64,000 nucleotides of DNA from Faecalibacterium sp. I3-3-89. GTDB lineage: Bacteria > Bacillota > Clostridia > Oscillospirales > Ruminococcaceae. The DNA is taken from the NCBI RefSeq assembly GCF_023347275.1, contig NZ_CP094468.1, forward strand, positions 620,001 through 684,000. The letters are read 5' to 3'. The translations under genes and the position numbers were made by a program. Position 1 is the stretch's first letter. Each line of letters begins with the position of its first letter. Positions 33,564 through 40,799 of the stretch are shown piece by piece. The notes under the pieces are model-generated. The model was not told the DNA's origin. It saw only the letters and a list, made by a program, of their open reading frames with translations, and did not search any database.

Positions 33564-33878
33564 TCAAGCTGCCCGGTAGAGCCACGCATCGAAGCTGTCC
33601 TTCGGCACACGGATGCTTCCGCCTACTCGCAGGACACGGAATTCGGTAGTGCTGTTGCACAGATTGTAAGCAGAGCGCAGGCTGATGGCCAGCATTCGTG
33701 CGATCTCTTCCACCGTGTACACCAGTTTCGTGGTTGCCGGGCTGTCAGTCGGAGACTTGACGGCATTGGTTTGAGTGACCACTTCCATTGTAGTGGGATT
33801 CGAGTCCTTTTGCAAGAACTTTTTCGTATAATCGGAAGATTGCACAGGGACGGTCATAGAATTACGGTCAAAATCCAT
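33564..33878 (-). CDS. Excisionase-type DNA-binding protein
   Basis: A 104-residue protein whose C-terminal half is a MerR-like helix-turn-helix (YTVEEIARMLAISLRSAYNLC, then RVLRVGGSIRVPKDSFDAWL) as in excisionases. The N-terminal part is polar and low in structure. The second ATG (33878) has AAGGAG at 8 nt; the first at 33884 is too close. It lies 16 bp upstream of the integrase gene, the standard xis-int order. Confidence 0.85.
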   Translation of the reverse strand: MDFDRNSMTVPVQSSDYTKKFLQKDSNPTTMEVVTQTNAVKSPTDSPATTKLVYTVEEIARMLAISLRSAYNLCNSTTEFRVLRVGGSIRVPKDSFDAWLYRAA

Positions 33879-33920
33879 AAGCATTGCTCCTTATATTGTC
33901 ATATCATCTAAAAATTCAGC

Positions 33921-35186
33921 TTAAAGTTCTACATCTTGCCCACGCTTACGGTTTTGCTGCGGCACATTCATGGTGTGCTCCTGCTTGGGGGCAAGAATCT
34001 TTTCCAGAAAGCCACGCACCAGTTCGGGCGCACGGTGGAGAGCATCCAGATAGGGTTTCACGTCGTACCACAGGTCGTGGTACTTGTTGCTCCAACGAAC
34101 GGCCTCTTTCTTGGCGGTGGAAAGTTCTTCTTTCAGGCGGCGGTTCTCCACATCCATCATATAGCCGTGGTCGGCTTGCTTTTTCAGCTTGGAAAACTCT
34201 TCTTCGGTCAGCGAATAGTTGCCGAGAAAGGTGCGCTTACCAATATAATCCAGATCGCGCGCATGAATGAGGGCTTCTTTTGTGAGCGTGACCTTTTTCT
34301 GCACAGCGGCAAGTTCCTTTTCGGTCTTGGAGAGGGTTTTGTTGGTTTGGGTGAGGTGCTGCTCTTTCTGGTCAATCTGGGCGGTCAGAGTGTCCAGTCG
34401 CTCCTGCTCCCGCTGGACTTTGAACTGGGTGACGGTCAGGTGTTCTTCAGTGCTGCCACGCTCACCGCGCTCTACATCCGTATACCCGGCGTTGCGCATA
34501 TAGTGGAAGAAATCGTCTTGCAGGACACTGTACGACTTCTTCAGGACTGGCTTGCCGCTCTTTTGCAGGACAGGCTTTCCGGCATCGTCCAGCAGGGGCT
34601 TGGAAGCCCACTTCTTGCTTCGGCTGACCTGCATGACGGTCTCCTTGACGGTGCCGACCAGTGCCTTGTCCTTGCAGCGTTTCGACCAGAGAATCTGCTT
34701 TTCCACCACAGGCACATAGACCACATGGAGATGATAGTGGTAGACTTCACGGCCTAATGCTTCGGTCATGGCACGGTTGATCTCATCGGCGTGCATGACT
34801 GCCGAGAGGATATACTGCTCACCGCCCACGATTTGAACGGCAGCTTGGTAGGCATCCTCATAGAACTGCTTGGCGAACTCGTAGCCGCCGTGGTTGTCAA
34901 AGTAGGCCGAGTTGACATCAAAGACAAGCTCGCAGTAATGGGTGGCATCCGGCTTCAAGCCGCGCGTTGAAATCGTGCCAGCGGTTTCCAGTTGGGAGAA
35001 CAGGTCGGTGTAGCTGGCGGTTGGCTTTTTGAAGTGGATGTTCCATGCAGTGCGTTGGGGGATGATGTCGGGGTTCCGGTAGCTGTCCTTTTCGCGCTCG
35101 TTGTGCTGCTGAGTGTTGCCAACGGCCTTGTCCGAAACGGCGAGATTTCGGACACTGGTGCGGTCAACGCCATCGTTTCTTGCCAA
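33921..35186 (-). CDS. MobV-family relaxase (Pre/Mob)
   Basis: A 421-residue plasmid-recombination/mobilisation protein. The N-terminal relaxase domain includes RTAWNIHFKKPTASY and the metal-binding REVYHYHLHVVYVPV (HxHxH). From about residue 255 a long coiled coil follows (VQREQERLDTLTAQIDQKEQ and on to about 310). It should nick the oriT just upstream (35248-35304) and lead the strand into a recipient with a helper. Complete. Confidence 0.93.
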   Translation of the reverse strand: MARNDGVDRTSVRNLAVSDKAVGNTQQHNEREKDSYRNPDIIPQRTAWNIHFKKPTASYTDLFSQLETAGTISTRGLKPDATHYCELVFDVNSAYFDNHGGYEFAKQFYEDAYQAAVQIVGGEQYILSAVMHADEINRAMTEALGREVYHYHLHVVYVPVVEKQILWSKRCKDKALVGTVKETVMQVSRSKKWASKPLLDDAGKPVLQKSGKPVLKKSYSVLQDDFFHYMRNAGYTDVERGERGSTEEHLTVTQFKVQREQERLDTLTAQIDQKEQHLTQTNKTLSKTEKELAAVQKKVTLTKEALIHARDLDYIGKRTFLGNYSLTEEEFSKLKKQADHGYMMDVENRRLKEELSTAKKEAVRWSNKYHDLWYDVKPYLDALHRAPELVRGFLEKILAPKQEHTMNVPQQNRKRGQDVEL

Positions 35187-35247
35187 AGGGCATCCCTCCT
35201 TTCAAGGTTCATCGAGAGGTGACGGGGAATGAAGATGCACTTCTTCG

Positions 35248-35304
35248 GAAGTGTAATAACCCACTATGACACTTTCATCCCTGCGGTCTGCAAAGTGTAG
35301 TGGG
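35248..35304 (-). other. Origin of transfer (oriT) of MobV/pMV158 type
   Basis: Upstream of the relaxase. On the minus strand it reads CACTTT, spacer, AAAGTGTCATAGTGGGTTA, TTACACTTC, closely following the pMV158-family pattern with nick sequence TAGTGTG/TTA. Inner arms GAAGTGT (35248-35254) and ACACTTTC (35269-35276) flank the presumed nick between 35260 and 35259. An outer copy, AAAGTGTAGTGGG (35292-35304), completes the inverted repeats. Confidence 0.75.
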
Positions 35305-35351
35305 CTCTCCGAGGGGGAACGAGGGAAAACGTCTCCTGCGGGAGAGCTACG

Positions 35352-35378
35352 ATCAAGTTCGCACAATGCGAACTTGAT
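35352..35378. repeat. Perfect 12-bp hairpin in the mob upstream region
   Basis: ATCAAGTTCGCA, loop CAA, TGCGAACTTGAT. No T-run. It lies between oriT and the GTAC-rich block. Confidence 0.6.
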
Positions 35379-35384
35379 TGCTCC

Positions 35385-35535
35385 GTACGCATCTGAAAAA
35401 ATTGCGTACGGACTTCAAATAACCCGTACGGTCTGTACGGCGTACGGAAATCTAAAATAAAAACGATAACACGTTTTAATCTGCTTCGATTCGCCGTACG
35501 GGTGCGTACAAGTACAGACCGTACAGGTTGTACGA
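35385..35535. repeat. Cluster of GTAC-centred repeats
   Basis: Ten GTAC tetramers in about 150 bp, most as (C/T)CGTACGG or close variants, in both orientations and forming palindromes such as CCGTACGG. It lies upstream of a regulator gene in an otherwise gene-free stretch (35187-35870). Likely protein-binding sites (regulator, replication or transfer); nothing more specific can be said. Confidence 0.55.
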
Positions 35536-35644
35536 ACTTCTTCCGTGAAAAAATGCACTTTTTACGGACAGGGGTGGACAAGCGGTTCAATGCCCACAAA
35601 ACCGCGCACCCTGCGGCCACCGGGCAGGGCGGTGTTATGCGTTG

Positions 35645-35681
35645 CACCAGAGACCCCAAAGTGGGAACTCTGGTGTTTTTT
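35645..35681 (+). terminator. Hairpin terminator in the mob-regulator gap
   Basis: CACCAGAG and CTCTGGTG pair, with CCCA/GGG inside, followed by six T. It could end a short transcript starting in the GTAC block; no gene is evident there. Confidence 0.55.
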
Positions 35682-35809
35682 GCTTCCTGCCTGAATATAC
35701 GGAAAATTTTGCAGGAAAGGCGAAAAAGCGGCAGAACTGCAACGGAAAAAGAAAAAAGCCCTCACTGGTTGCAGGACTGCAACAGCAAGGGCGGAGAGGT
35801 AACCGTATA

Positions 35810-35838
35810 TTGAACAAAACGGCAGAGCGTATTATAAT
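35810..35838 (+). promoter_or_regulatory. Promoter of the regulator/sigma operon
   Basis: TTGAAC (35810-35815), 17-bp spacer, TATAAT (35833-35838), about 30 bp before the regulator start with AAGGAGG in between. Confidence 0.75.
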
Positions 35839-35870
35839 GAGGAAAAAGATCAAAAAGGAGGGCCGACCAC

Positions 35871-36701
35871 ATGGCACAGGAATATCTGCCCGAACCGTCC
35901 AACGTCCGTCTTGCGGACTTGATGAAAGAGCACAATATCAGCCAACCGGAGCTTGCCAAGGAAATCGGCTGCTCCAAGAGTACCATCAGCCGCTTTATCA
36001 GCGGTGCAAAGGGAACCCTGACCCATGAGCAGGTGCTGAGGATTGCAAGGCTGTTCAACGTGTCCACGGATTTTCTGCTGGGAGAAACCAACATTCCTGA
36101 CCGCAAGAACTACGATATTGCCGAACTGGGCTTGTCCGTAGAAGCTGCAAAGAACCTCTACACAGGGCGTGTCAATGCAGAGGTGGTCAATCTGCTGCTG
36201 GAAAACGCTCGCTTTGCAGAGCTTACTTACCGCATAGCGCAGTATTTTGATGATACCTTTGCATCCGGCATCGCAGCACAGAACGCTATGCTCACGACAT
36301 TGAGTACCCTTCTGCGCACAAAGGTCAAGACCCCGGAAGCAGCCAAGGCTGCAAAGGACATCAGCCTTCGGAGAAAGCCTGTGTACCAAGGCGACCTTGA
36401 TGACATTGAGATGTATTTCATGGCAGCGGTCAAGGAGATCAAAAAGGGTATCGGGAGCCATTACGCCGAACAGGAAGCTATGAGTAAGAAAGTGGCAGAG
36501 AAGATGTTCACCGAATTGACCAAGGGGCAGGATGTACAGCACCCAACGATTACAGCAGAGCAGCTGACGGATGCAATGTTGGACAGTGTTTCGGGCATGG
36601 AGGGAGCTACGCCGGAAGCACTGGAACAGCTGCGGAACGGTCTGCTGGGAATCTTGCAGTCTGCCGCAGAGCAGGAAAACGCCCATGAAGCAGACGAATG
36701 A
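35871..36701 (+). CDS. XRE-type helix-turn-helix regulator
   Basis: A 276-residue protein. The N-terminal 60 residues are an XRE domain (LADLMKEHNISQPELAKEIGCSKSTISRFISG, in part; LTHEQVLRIARLFNVSTDFLLGE). The remaining 200 residues are helical and not assignable. AAGGAGG upstream. Its 3' end overlaps the sigma-factor gene by 17 bp. Probably controls the element's maintenance or transfer genes; binding to the GTAC block is a guess. Confidence 0.85.
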   Translation: MAQEYLPEPSNVRLADLMKEHNISQPELAKEIGCSKSTISRFISGAKGTLTHEQVLRIARLFNVSTDFLLGETNIPDRKNYDIAELGLSVEAAKNLYTGRVNAEVVNLLLENARFAELTYRIAQYFDDTFASGIAAQNAMLTTLSTLLRTKVKTPEAAKAAKDISLRRKPVYQGDLDDIEMYFMAAVKEIKKGIGSHYAEQEAMSKKVAEKMFTELTKGQDVQHPTITAEQLTDAMLDSVSGMEGATPEALEQLRNGLLGILQSAAEQENAHEADE

Positions 36702-37350
36702 ACGGCTTTGTGCGCTGGCGCAGAAAGGCGATGCCGCCGCACTGGACAGCCTGATTGAAAACAACAAGTCCTTTATCGGCAAGGTGGCAAATGACCTTTT
36801 CCGCAGTATGAATCTGGCGCAGTCCGGTCTGAATCTTGACACGGACGATTTGAAACAGGCGGGGAATCTGGGCTTATGGAAAGCCGTGCCGAAATTTGAT
36901 GCGGCGCGCGGCATGAAGTTCCTGACCTATGCGGCTCCTGCCATTCGCAACGCCATGATGGACATGGTACGGGATGCCTTTGCCACTTTTGAACAGCGGA
37001 TGGTGACGGAGGATAAGGACGGCGTCTGCTACCAGCGCGTTTCGCTGGACGATGTTCTGCCGGGAGAGGAACAACTGCGGCGCATTGAAGCCATAGCCGA
37101 CCCCTACGCCATGCAGCCGCAGAGTATTATGGAAGAGCAGGAATCGCGCCGGGAACTGTACGATGGCCTGAAACGGCTGACCCAACGGGAGCAGACCTAT
37201 CTGCTGTACCGCTATGGCTTCACCGATGGCGAGGAACATCCGCTGATCGGCACGGCGATATACTTTCACCTGACAAAAGGCCGCGCCAAAAAGACCGAGG
37301 AACAGGCCATGGATAACCTGTGGCTGGAACTGCCGTGGTGGTTTGATTAA
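36685..37350 (+). CDS. Sigma-70-family factor of the element
   Basis: A 221-residue sigma-like protein. Region 2 is clear (LDTDDLKQAGNLGLWKAVPKFDAARGMKFLTYAAPAIRNAM, in part), and a region 4-type segment follows (GLKRLTQREQTYLLYRYGF). The typical recognition helix after it is degraded (EEHPLIGTAIYFHLTKGRAK), so promoter recognition may differ. The start overlaps the regulator gene. Such sigma-like genes are common in gut mobilizable elements. Confidence 0.75.
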   Translation: MKQTNERLCALAQKGDAAALDSLIENNKSFIGKVANDLFRSMNLAQSGLNLDTDDLKQAGNLGLWKAVPKFDAARGMKFLTYAAPAIRNAMMDMVRDAFATFEQRMVTEDKDGVCYQRVSLDDVLPGEEQLRRIEAIADPYAMQPQSIMEEQESRRELYDGLKRLTQREQTYLLYRYGFTDGEEHPLIGTAIYFHLTKGRAKKTEEQAMDNLWLELPWWFD

Positions 37351-37408
37351 AGGGAGCGAAGAAAATAGCTTTTATACACTAAAGAATGAAATCAAAATGA
37401 ATGAGAAT

Positions 37409-37633
37409 TTATTTGGAAGTTTTAGGGAAGAATGCACATTCTAATTTTTTTAATATGGAAAGCTTTTTACGGTTGATAGCTTGTCTACTGACACCAGATT
37501 TTTCTGCTATATCTGCGATGCTCATTCCTTTAAAAACAAATTGAGATAATAAGGTCAGTTCAGAAGGTTGAAGAACAGAATGTAAATCGGAAATCAATAG
37601 TTCAGGATATTCATCGTTTGAGGACAAAGACAT
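37409..37633 (-). CDS. TcdR/UviA-type sigma factor, region 4 half
   Basis: A 74-residue protein made of a sigma region 4 helix-turn-helix: LQPSELTLLSQFVFKGMSIADIAEKSGVSRQAINRKKL (in part). It is in the same frame as the upstream half and begins with ATG immediately after that ORF's TAG stop. As one chain the two would be 182 codons, the size of TcdR-family factors. Either the two halves act as separate subunits, or the TAG is read through, or it is a nonsense mutation. Confidence 0.75.
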   Translation of the reverse strand: MSLSSNDEYPELLISDLHSVLQPSELTLLSQFVFKGMSIADIAEKSGVSRQAINRKKLSILKKLECAFFPKTSK

Positions 37634-37957
37634 CTAATCGAAATCAATTTCATCAACGCTTGCGATGACAGAGTTATCTACGGCGTTTTTTCGGCTGTTA
37701 AGCGAAATGTATTGATGCCGGATAGAGGATTCAATATATTTCACTAATGTGCCGTCATCTTTTCTTTGAAGTTTGGTCAATTTTCCGGAATGCAGTAATT
37801 CGAGAAGATATAATTGTAAATCTGAATAGGCATCCTCATACTTAAGAAGAGCTGCATATTTTTTCAGTAATGGCTGAAAACGTTGGACGATTTGTAGCTG
37901 TGCAAAGGAGTTGCCGTTATATGCATTTAGAAAAAGGTCAAAAAGCGTATAATTCAA
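37634..37957 (-). CDS. TcdR/UviA-type sigma factor, region 2 half
   Basis: A 107-residue protein starting at a TTG with AAGGAGG eight bases upstream. The sequence follows the N-terminal half of clostridial TcdR: FDLFLNAYNGNSFAQLQIVQ, RFQPLLKKYAALLKYEDAYSDLQLYLLELL, TLVKYIESSIRHQYISLNSR (each in part). It ends at TAG, followed in frame by the ATG of the region 4 half. Upstream lies GTTTACAA-N14-TCTCTTTC, also found before the lysin gene, so it may control itself and its neighbours. Confidence 0.75.
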   Translation of the reverse strand: MNYTLFDLFLNAYNGNSFAQLQIVQRFQPLLKKYAALLKYEDAYSDLQLYLLELLHSGKLTKLQRKDDGTLVKYIESSIRHQYISLNSRKNAVDNSVIASVDEIDFD

Positions 37958-37979
37958 TTTTCTTTCCTCCTTTTAAGAG

Positions 37980-38009
37980 GAAAGAGAAAAAATGTTAAGA
38001 TTTGTAAAC
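37980..38009 (-). promoter_or_regulatory. Candidate TcdR-type promoter of the sigma gene
   Basis: On the minus strand GTTTACAA (38009-38002), 14 nt, TCTCTTTC (37987-37980). The -35 core TTTACA is that known for the TcdR/BotR/TetR/UviA sigma group. The same two blocks with the same spacing precede the lysin gene. Confidence 0.55.
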
Positions 38010-38042
38010 GGAAAAATAGATTTTTGTGAGCTAATATAAAAA

Positions 38043-38050
38043 GTTTACAA
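38043..38050 (+). promoter_or_regulatory. GTTTACAA element before the lipoprotein gene
   Basis: The -35-like block is identical to those before the sigma and lysin genes, but the second block (TCTCTTTC) is not seen at the same distance; CTAAACAA is there instead. Forms an inverted repeat with 38002-38009. Confidence 0.45.
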
Positions 38051-38106
38051 GAAGGTAATAGAGACTAAACAATATGTTGATAAACTTATAAAAAAGGAGA
38101 ACATAT

Positions 38107-38883
38107 ATGAATTGTGCAAAAAGTGTAAAAATGATAGTGATTCTAGGTTGTATTGCGGTGAATTTGGTGGGATGTGGAATGAATGATACAACAGCATCAT
38201 CAATGTCCACAGTAGTTTCGTCACAGGATACATCGTCAAGTTCATGCAATTCTGAAGAAAAAAATGATTTGCAAGATTTTTCCCAGACGTTAGTTGATTC
38301 GACCTCGGTATTTTTAGATCAAGATCAATATACTGTTTTTGAAAAAGCGCAGAAAATAGACTATGCACTTTGGGGACAATCAAGTAACTTAAAAGGACTG
38401 AATTTTAAAATTGAAGATGCTCCGACTTTTGTGCCTATGACGCAAAATGCGCCGACATATGTAAAACTGAACGGACATGATTATGAGGTCTATCAAAATT
38501 CTTATAAAGAGTTTGAAGAATATATGAAATCTATTTTTACAAATGATTTCTTGTCACAAGATTCAATTGAGAAAAAGTTTGTGAATTATAATGGAAAACT
38601 TGCCGTTTGTGATGACTATGATTTGGCACAAATTCCATATTTTACTGGATATGTGGGAGAATATTATCCGGATGATTTCTGCTCAGTGCGATACTATTTG
38701 AAAAATAAAACGGAAGCACAAGTAAATTTTGTAATGATTGCATACTATAATCCCAATGAAACGTATGAGGAACATGATGAGTATTCATATGATGACATGA
38801 ATAAAGTCGAATATGAAATGCAGTTGGTAAAAGTTGGGGATGTGTGGAGAGTAAATAAATATCACTCGCCTGAGCTTGGATAA
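38107..38883 (+). CDS. Lipoprotein of unknown function
   Basis: A 258-residue lipoprotein: signal MIVILGCIAVNLVGCGMN with lipobox LVGC, then a Ser/Thr-rich linker to about residue 55. The globular part (YVKLNGHDYEVYQNSYKEFEEYMKSIFTNDFL, in part; NYNGKLAVCDDYD) is faintly like inhibitors of cell-wall hydrolases of the IseA type, which is tentative. AAGGAG upstream. AT-rich compared with the chromosome. It converges on the lysin-like gene, so an immunity role is conceivable. Confidence 0.65.
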   Translation: MNCAKSVKMIVILGCIAVNLVGCGMNDTTASSMSTVVSSQDTSSSSCNSEEKNDLQDFSQTLVDSTSVFLDQDQYTVFEKAQKIDYALWGQSSNLKGLNFKIEDAPTFVPMTQNAPTYVKLNGHDYEVYQNSYKEFEEYMKSIFTNDFLSQDSIEKKFVNYNGKLAVCDDYDLAQIPYFTGYVGEYYPDDFCSVRYYLKNKTEAQVNFVMIAYYNPNETYEEHDEYSYDDMNKVEYEMQLVKVGDVWRVNKYHSPELG

Positions 38884-38919
38884 GCAGATAGTGAAAAGTG
38901 TTGCATATAATAGGCATTG

Positions 38920-38975
38920 AAAAATCCCCCCCGAAGCCTTTTCGAGAGTTGAGAAAAGACTTTGGGGGGGATATA
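38920..38975. terminator. Bidirectional terminator between lipoprotein and lysin genes
   Basis: ATCCCCCCCGAAG-CCTTTTC pairs with GAAAAGACTTTGGGGGGGAT, a 20-bp stem between convergent genes. Confidence 0.85.
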
Positions 38976-39026
38976 TGTTAAAAATGATGCTTTACAACTT
39001 ATTGTTGATGAAGAGAGTAGAGATAT

Positions 39027-39932
39027 TTAGGAGCGACGAGCGGTTGCGATATAATCACCGTATACGGTTTCATTGCGTGCAGTTCCCGCTTCCTCAAGAG
39101 TTCGAATGACACCACCAGCAGGATCAATGACGGAAATGCTGCTTGCAGAGGAGCAACTGCCAGTATAAGCAATCGCTGTGACAAAATGCGTCTTTTTGCC
39201 ATCGCTACTGTTGAGCCGAATAATGATGGGAAGGTTATTGTCAATACTTGCTTTGACTGCACTGAATACAGTCGCCTGCTCCTTACCGCCATGAGTGTAG
39301 TTGCTCGTGTCGATTTTACCATTGCACTTGCTGGGAAGAGCCCAAGTATTCAGACCGTTTGCACCCCAATTTCCACAGGCAGTCAGGACTTCGTTAGGGG
39401 TGAATTCACGAGGCCCATAGATATTAGCGGTATTCAACACGGCAACAAGAGAGCAACCACTATTTCCAACAAGCTTAACAATGTCCGGATTCTTCTGTGC
39501 CCAAAGATAGTTTCTATCAGTAGGCAGAGTGATTGAATGAGATTGACCACTTGTACCGCCCGAAGAAGCGTTCAATGCGTTTAGGGTGGCACTGCCGACC
39601 ATACCATCGGCAGTCAAGCCGGATGCTTTCTGAAAACTGATAACAGCGTTATAAGTGCCTGAACCTGCAAGGCCATCCACTGTACTGGCGTAATAACCTT
39701 TGTTCTTCAGGAGCTGCTGGATGGTTTTAATGTCGCTTACCAGTGCGTTCCATGTACCATCGCCAACAATGCCATCTTGGGTAAGACCTTTTTTGCCCTG
39801 ATACTTCTTAACAGCATTTTCAGTACCAGAGCCAAATTTGCTGTCAAAACTACCCGGAGGGCAGCACATGATATGCAGTCCATACTGCAGGTACATAACA
39901 TAGTTGCCAGTACTTCCATTTTTGAGTAACAT
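39027..39932 (-). CDS. Peptidoglycan-binding protein with C39-like peptidase domain
   Basis: A 301-residue protein with two peptidoglycan-binding domains (about 4-64 and 66-120; GSGTENAVKKYQGKKGLTQDG, GSGTYNAVISFQKASGLTADG in part), a Gly/Ser linker, and a papain-like C39-type domain from about 135. The catalytic triad would be C160 (NSGCSLVAVLN), H249 (KTHFVTAIAY) and D270 (VIDPAGG). No signal peptide, as in endolysins. AAAGGAG upstream. It probably cuts peptidoglycan or peptides at the wall; export route unknown. Confidence 0.82.
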   Translation of the reverse strand: MLLKNGSTGNYVMYLQYGLHIMCCPPGSFDSKFGSGTENAVKKYQGKKGLTQDGIVGDGTWNALVSDIKTIQQLLKNKGYYASTVDGLAGSGTYNAVISFQKASGLTADGMVGSATLNALNASSGGTSGQSHSITLPTDRNYLWAQKNPDIVKLVGNSGCSLVAVLNTANIYGPREFTPNEVLTACGNWGANGLNTWALPSKCNGKIDTSNYTHGGKEQATVFSAVKASIDNNLPIIIRLNSSDGKKTHFVTAIAYTGSCSSASSISVIDPAGGVIRTLEEAGTARNETVYGDYIATARRS

Positions 39933-39996
39933 AGTAATAATCTCCTTTTTTTAGTAGGACGTTTATGGGGCCCTTCATTTGCGTCCTTACGTAATA

Positions 39997-40026
39997 GAAA
40001 GAGAGAATCACAGATGTTTTGTAAAC
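39997..40026 (-). promoter_or_regulatory. Candidate TcdR-type promoter of the lysin gene
   Basis: On the minus strand GTTTACAA (40026-40019), 14 nt, TCTCTTTC (40004-39997): the same bipartite pattern as before the sigma gene, about 65 bp upstream of the lysin start. Confidence 0.55.
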
Positions 40027-40120
40027 ATAGAGAGATAATTTAGGATATCTGGGTCGGCCACCCAAACCAATGCCGTCAAGTCGATGGGGGATAGGGTGAT
40101 TTTATTTGTCGGAGAGTAAG

Positions 40121-40163
40121 TGCACGGTTTCTGCACGGATTTTGCACGGTTTCAAACCGTGCA
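40121..40163. repeat. TGCACGG repeats, right end
   Basis: TGCACGG at 40121, 40132 and 40143 (11-bp spacing) plus an inverted CCGTGCA at 40157-40163. Mirrors the triplet at the left end; likely integrase arm sites. Confidence 0.65.
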
Positions 40164-40290
40164 GATGGTGCAAATCGTTGCAAAATTGGATAAAGGGTGC
40201 AGAAATTGCTGGGTGAAAAATTACGTTGCTTTGATTAAAAATAACGATAACTCGAAACTTCCAGAAACTGAGACGAACCGGCGACTTGCT

Positions 40291-40335
40291 CTCTTAATCA
40301 GTGGGCCCAGGGTTCGAGTCCCTGGAGGTGCACCA
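40291..40335 (+). repeat. attR: second copy of the 45-bp tRNA-Lys end
   Basis: Exact copy of 31952-31996, the original 3' end of tRNA-Lys displaced by the insertion. Downstream lies the tRNA operon's own terminator. Confidence 0.92.
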
Positions 40336-40342
40336 CAACAAC

Positions 40343-40388
40343 AAAATCCGAACTTTTTTCCGATAGGAGAAGGGTTCGGATTTTTTGT
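40343..40388 (+). terminator. Former terminator of the rRNA/tRNA operon
   Basis: AAAATCCGAAC pairs with GTTCGGATTTT followed by TT. It now lies behind attR, 8.3 kb away from the operon it served. Confidence 0.75.
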
Positions 40389-40503
40389 TTTCTTTGGAAA
40401 ACAGAACGAATCCCTTGCTTCCATCGAAAAACGTCCTAGACCTTATCACAAAAAAGCACGACAGACCACGGTAAGAGTGCCGTAAGGCAGAAAGGACACA
40501 AAC

Positions 40504-40755
40504 ATGAAGTACGATGCAAGAGCCTGCCATTTCAACATGGATACCGGCTGCGTGGAGCTGCTGCTCCGGGATGGGAGAATGATCTCCATTGACTGCACTG
40601 GGGTCGAGGATGAATTGGACGTGACCATGGCGCAGAGGTTGGAGTTAGATTATCTCATCTACAATGACCCGCTTGGCTATGCAGACTTGATTCTGAACGG
40701 CGAACCAGAGGAGTATCTGAAGAATGTGGCGGGAAGTCACGGATTAGAAGATTAA
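40504..40755 (+). CDS. Small DUF6061-like protein
   Basis: An 83-residue acidic protein, KYDARACHFNMDTGCVELLLRDG, with ISIDCTGVEDELD and LDYLIYNDPLGYADLILNG. It matches a short conserved family of gut Firmicutes (DUF6061, from memory). Function unknown. AAAGGAC upstream and a terminator after it; monocistronic. Confidence 0.7.
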   Translation: MKYDARACHFNMDTGCVELLLRDGRMISIDCTGVEDELDVTMAQRLELDYLIYNDPLGYADLILNGEPEEYLKNVAGSHGLED

Positions 40756-40759
40756 GCAT

Positions 40760-40795
40760 AAAAGGGTATGCGGCTATAAACCGCATACCCTTTTA
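40760..40795. terminator. Bidirectional terminator
   Basis: AAAGGGTATGCGG pairs with CCGCATACCCTTTT between the DUF6061-like gene and the convergent frdB. Confidence 0.8.
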
Positions 40796-40799
40796 CACT

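Larger units (their letters stand above)
31952..40335. mobile_element. Integrative mobilizable element in tRNA-Lys
   Basis: An 8.4-kb element flanked by a 45-bp tRNA repeat. It has a tyrosine integrase and excisionase at the left end, a MobV relaxase with oriT, a regulator/sigma pair, and cargo genes (TcdR-type sigma, lipoprotein, lysin-like peptidase). No conjugation (type IV secretion) genes are present, so transfer would need a helper element. Confidence 0.9.

Noticed and set aside
35502..35813. 103-codon ORF upstream of the XRE regulator
   Set aside because: It runs through the GTAC block end and a hairpin terminator, with no ribosome binding site.
40291..40335. Second tRNA-Lys gene
   Set aside because: Only the 3' 45 bp match a tRNA; the 5' half does not fold, so this is the attR copy.
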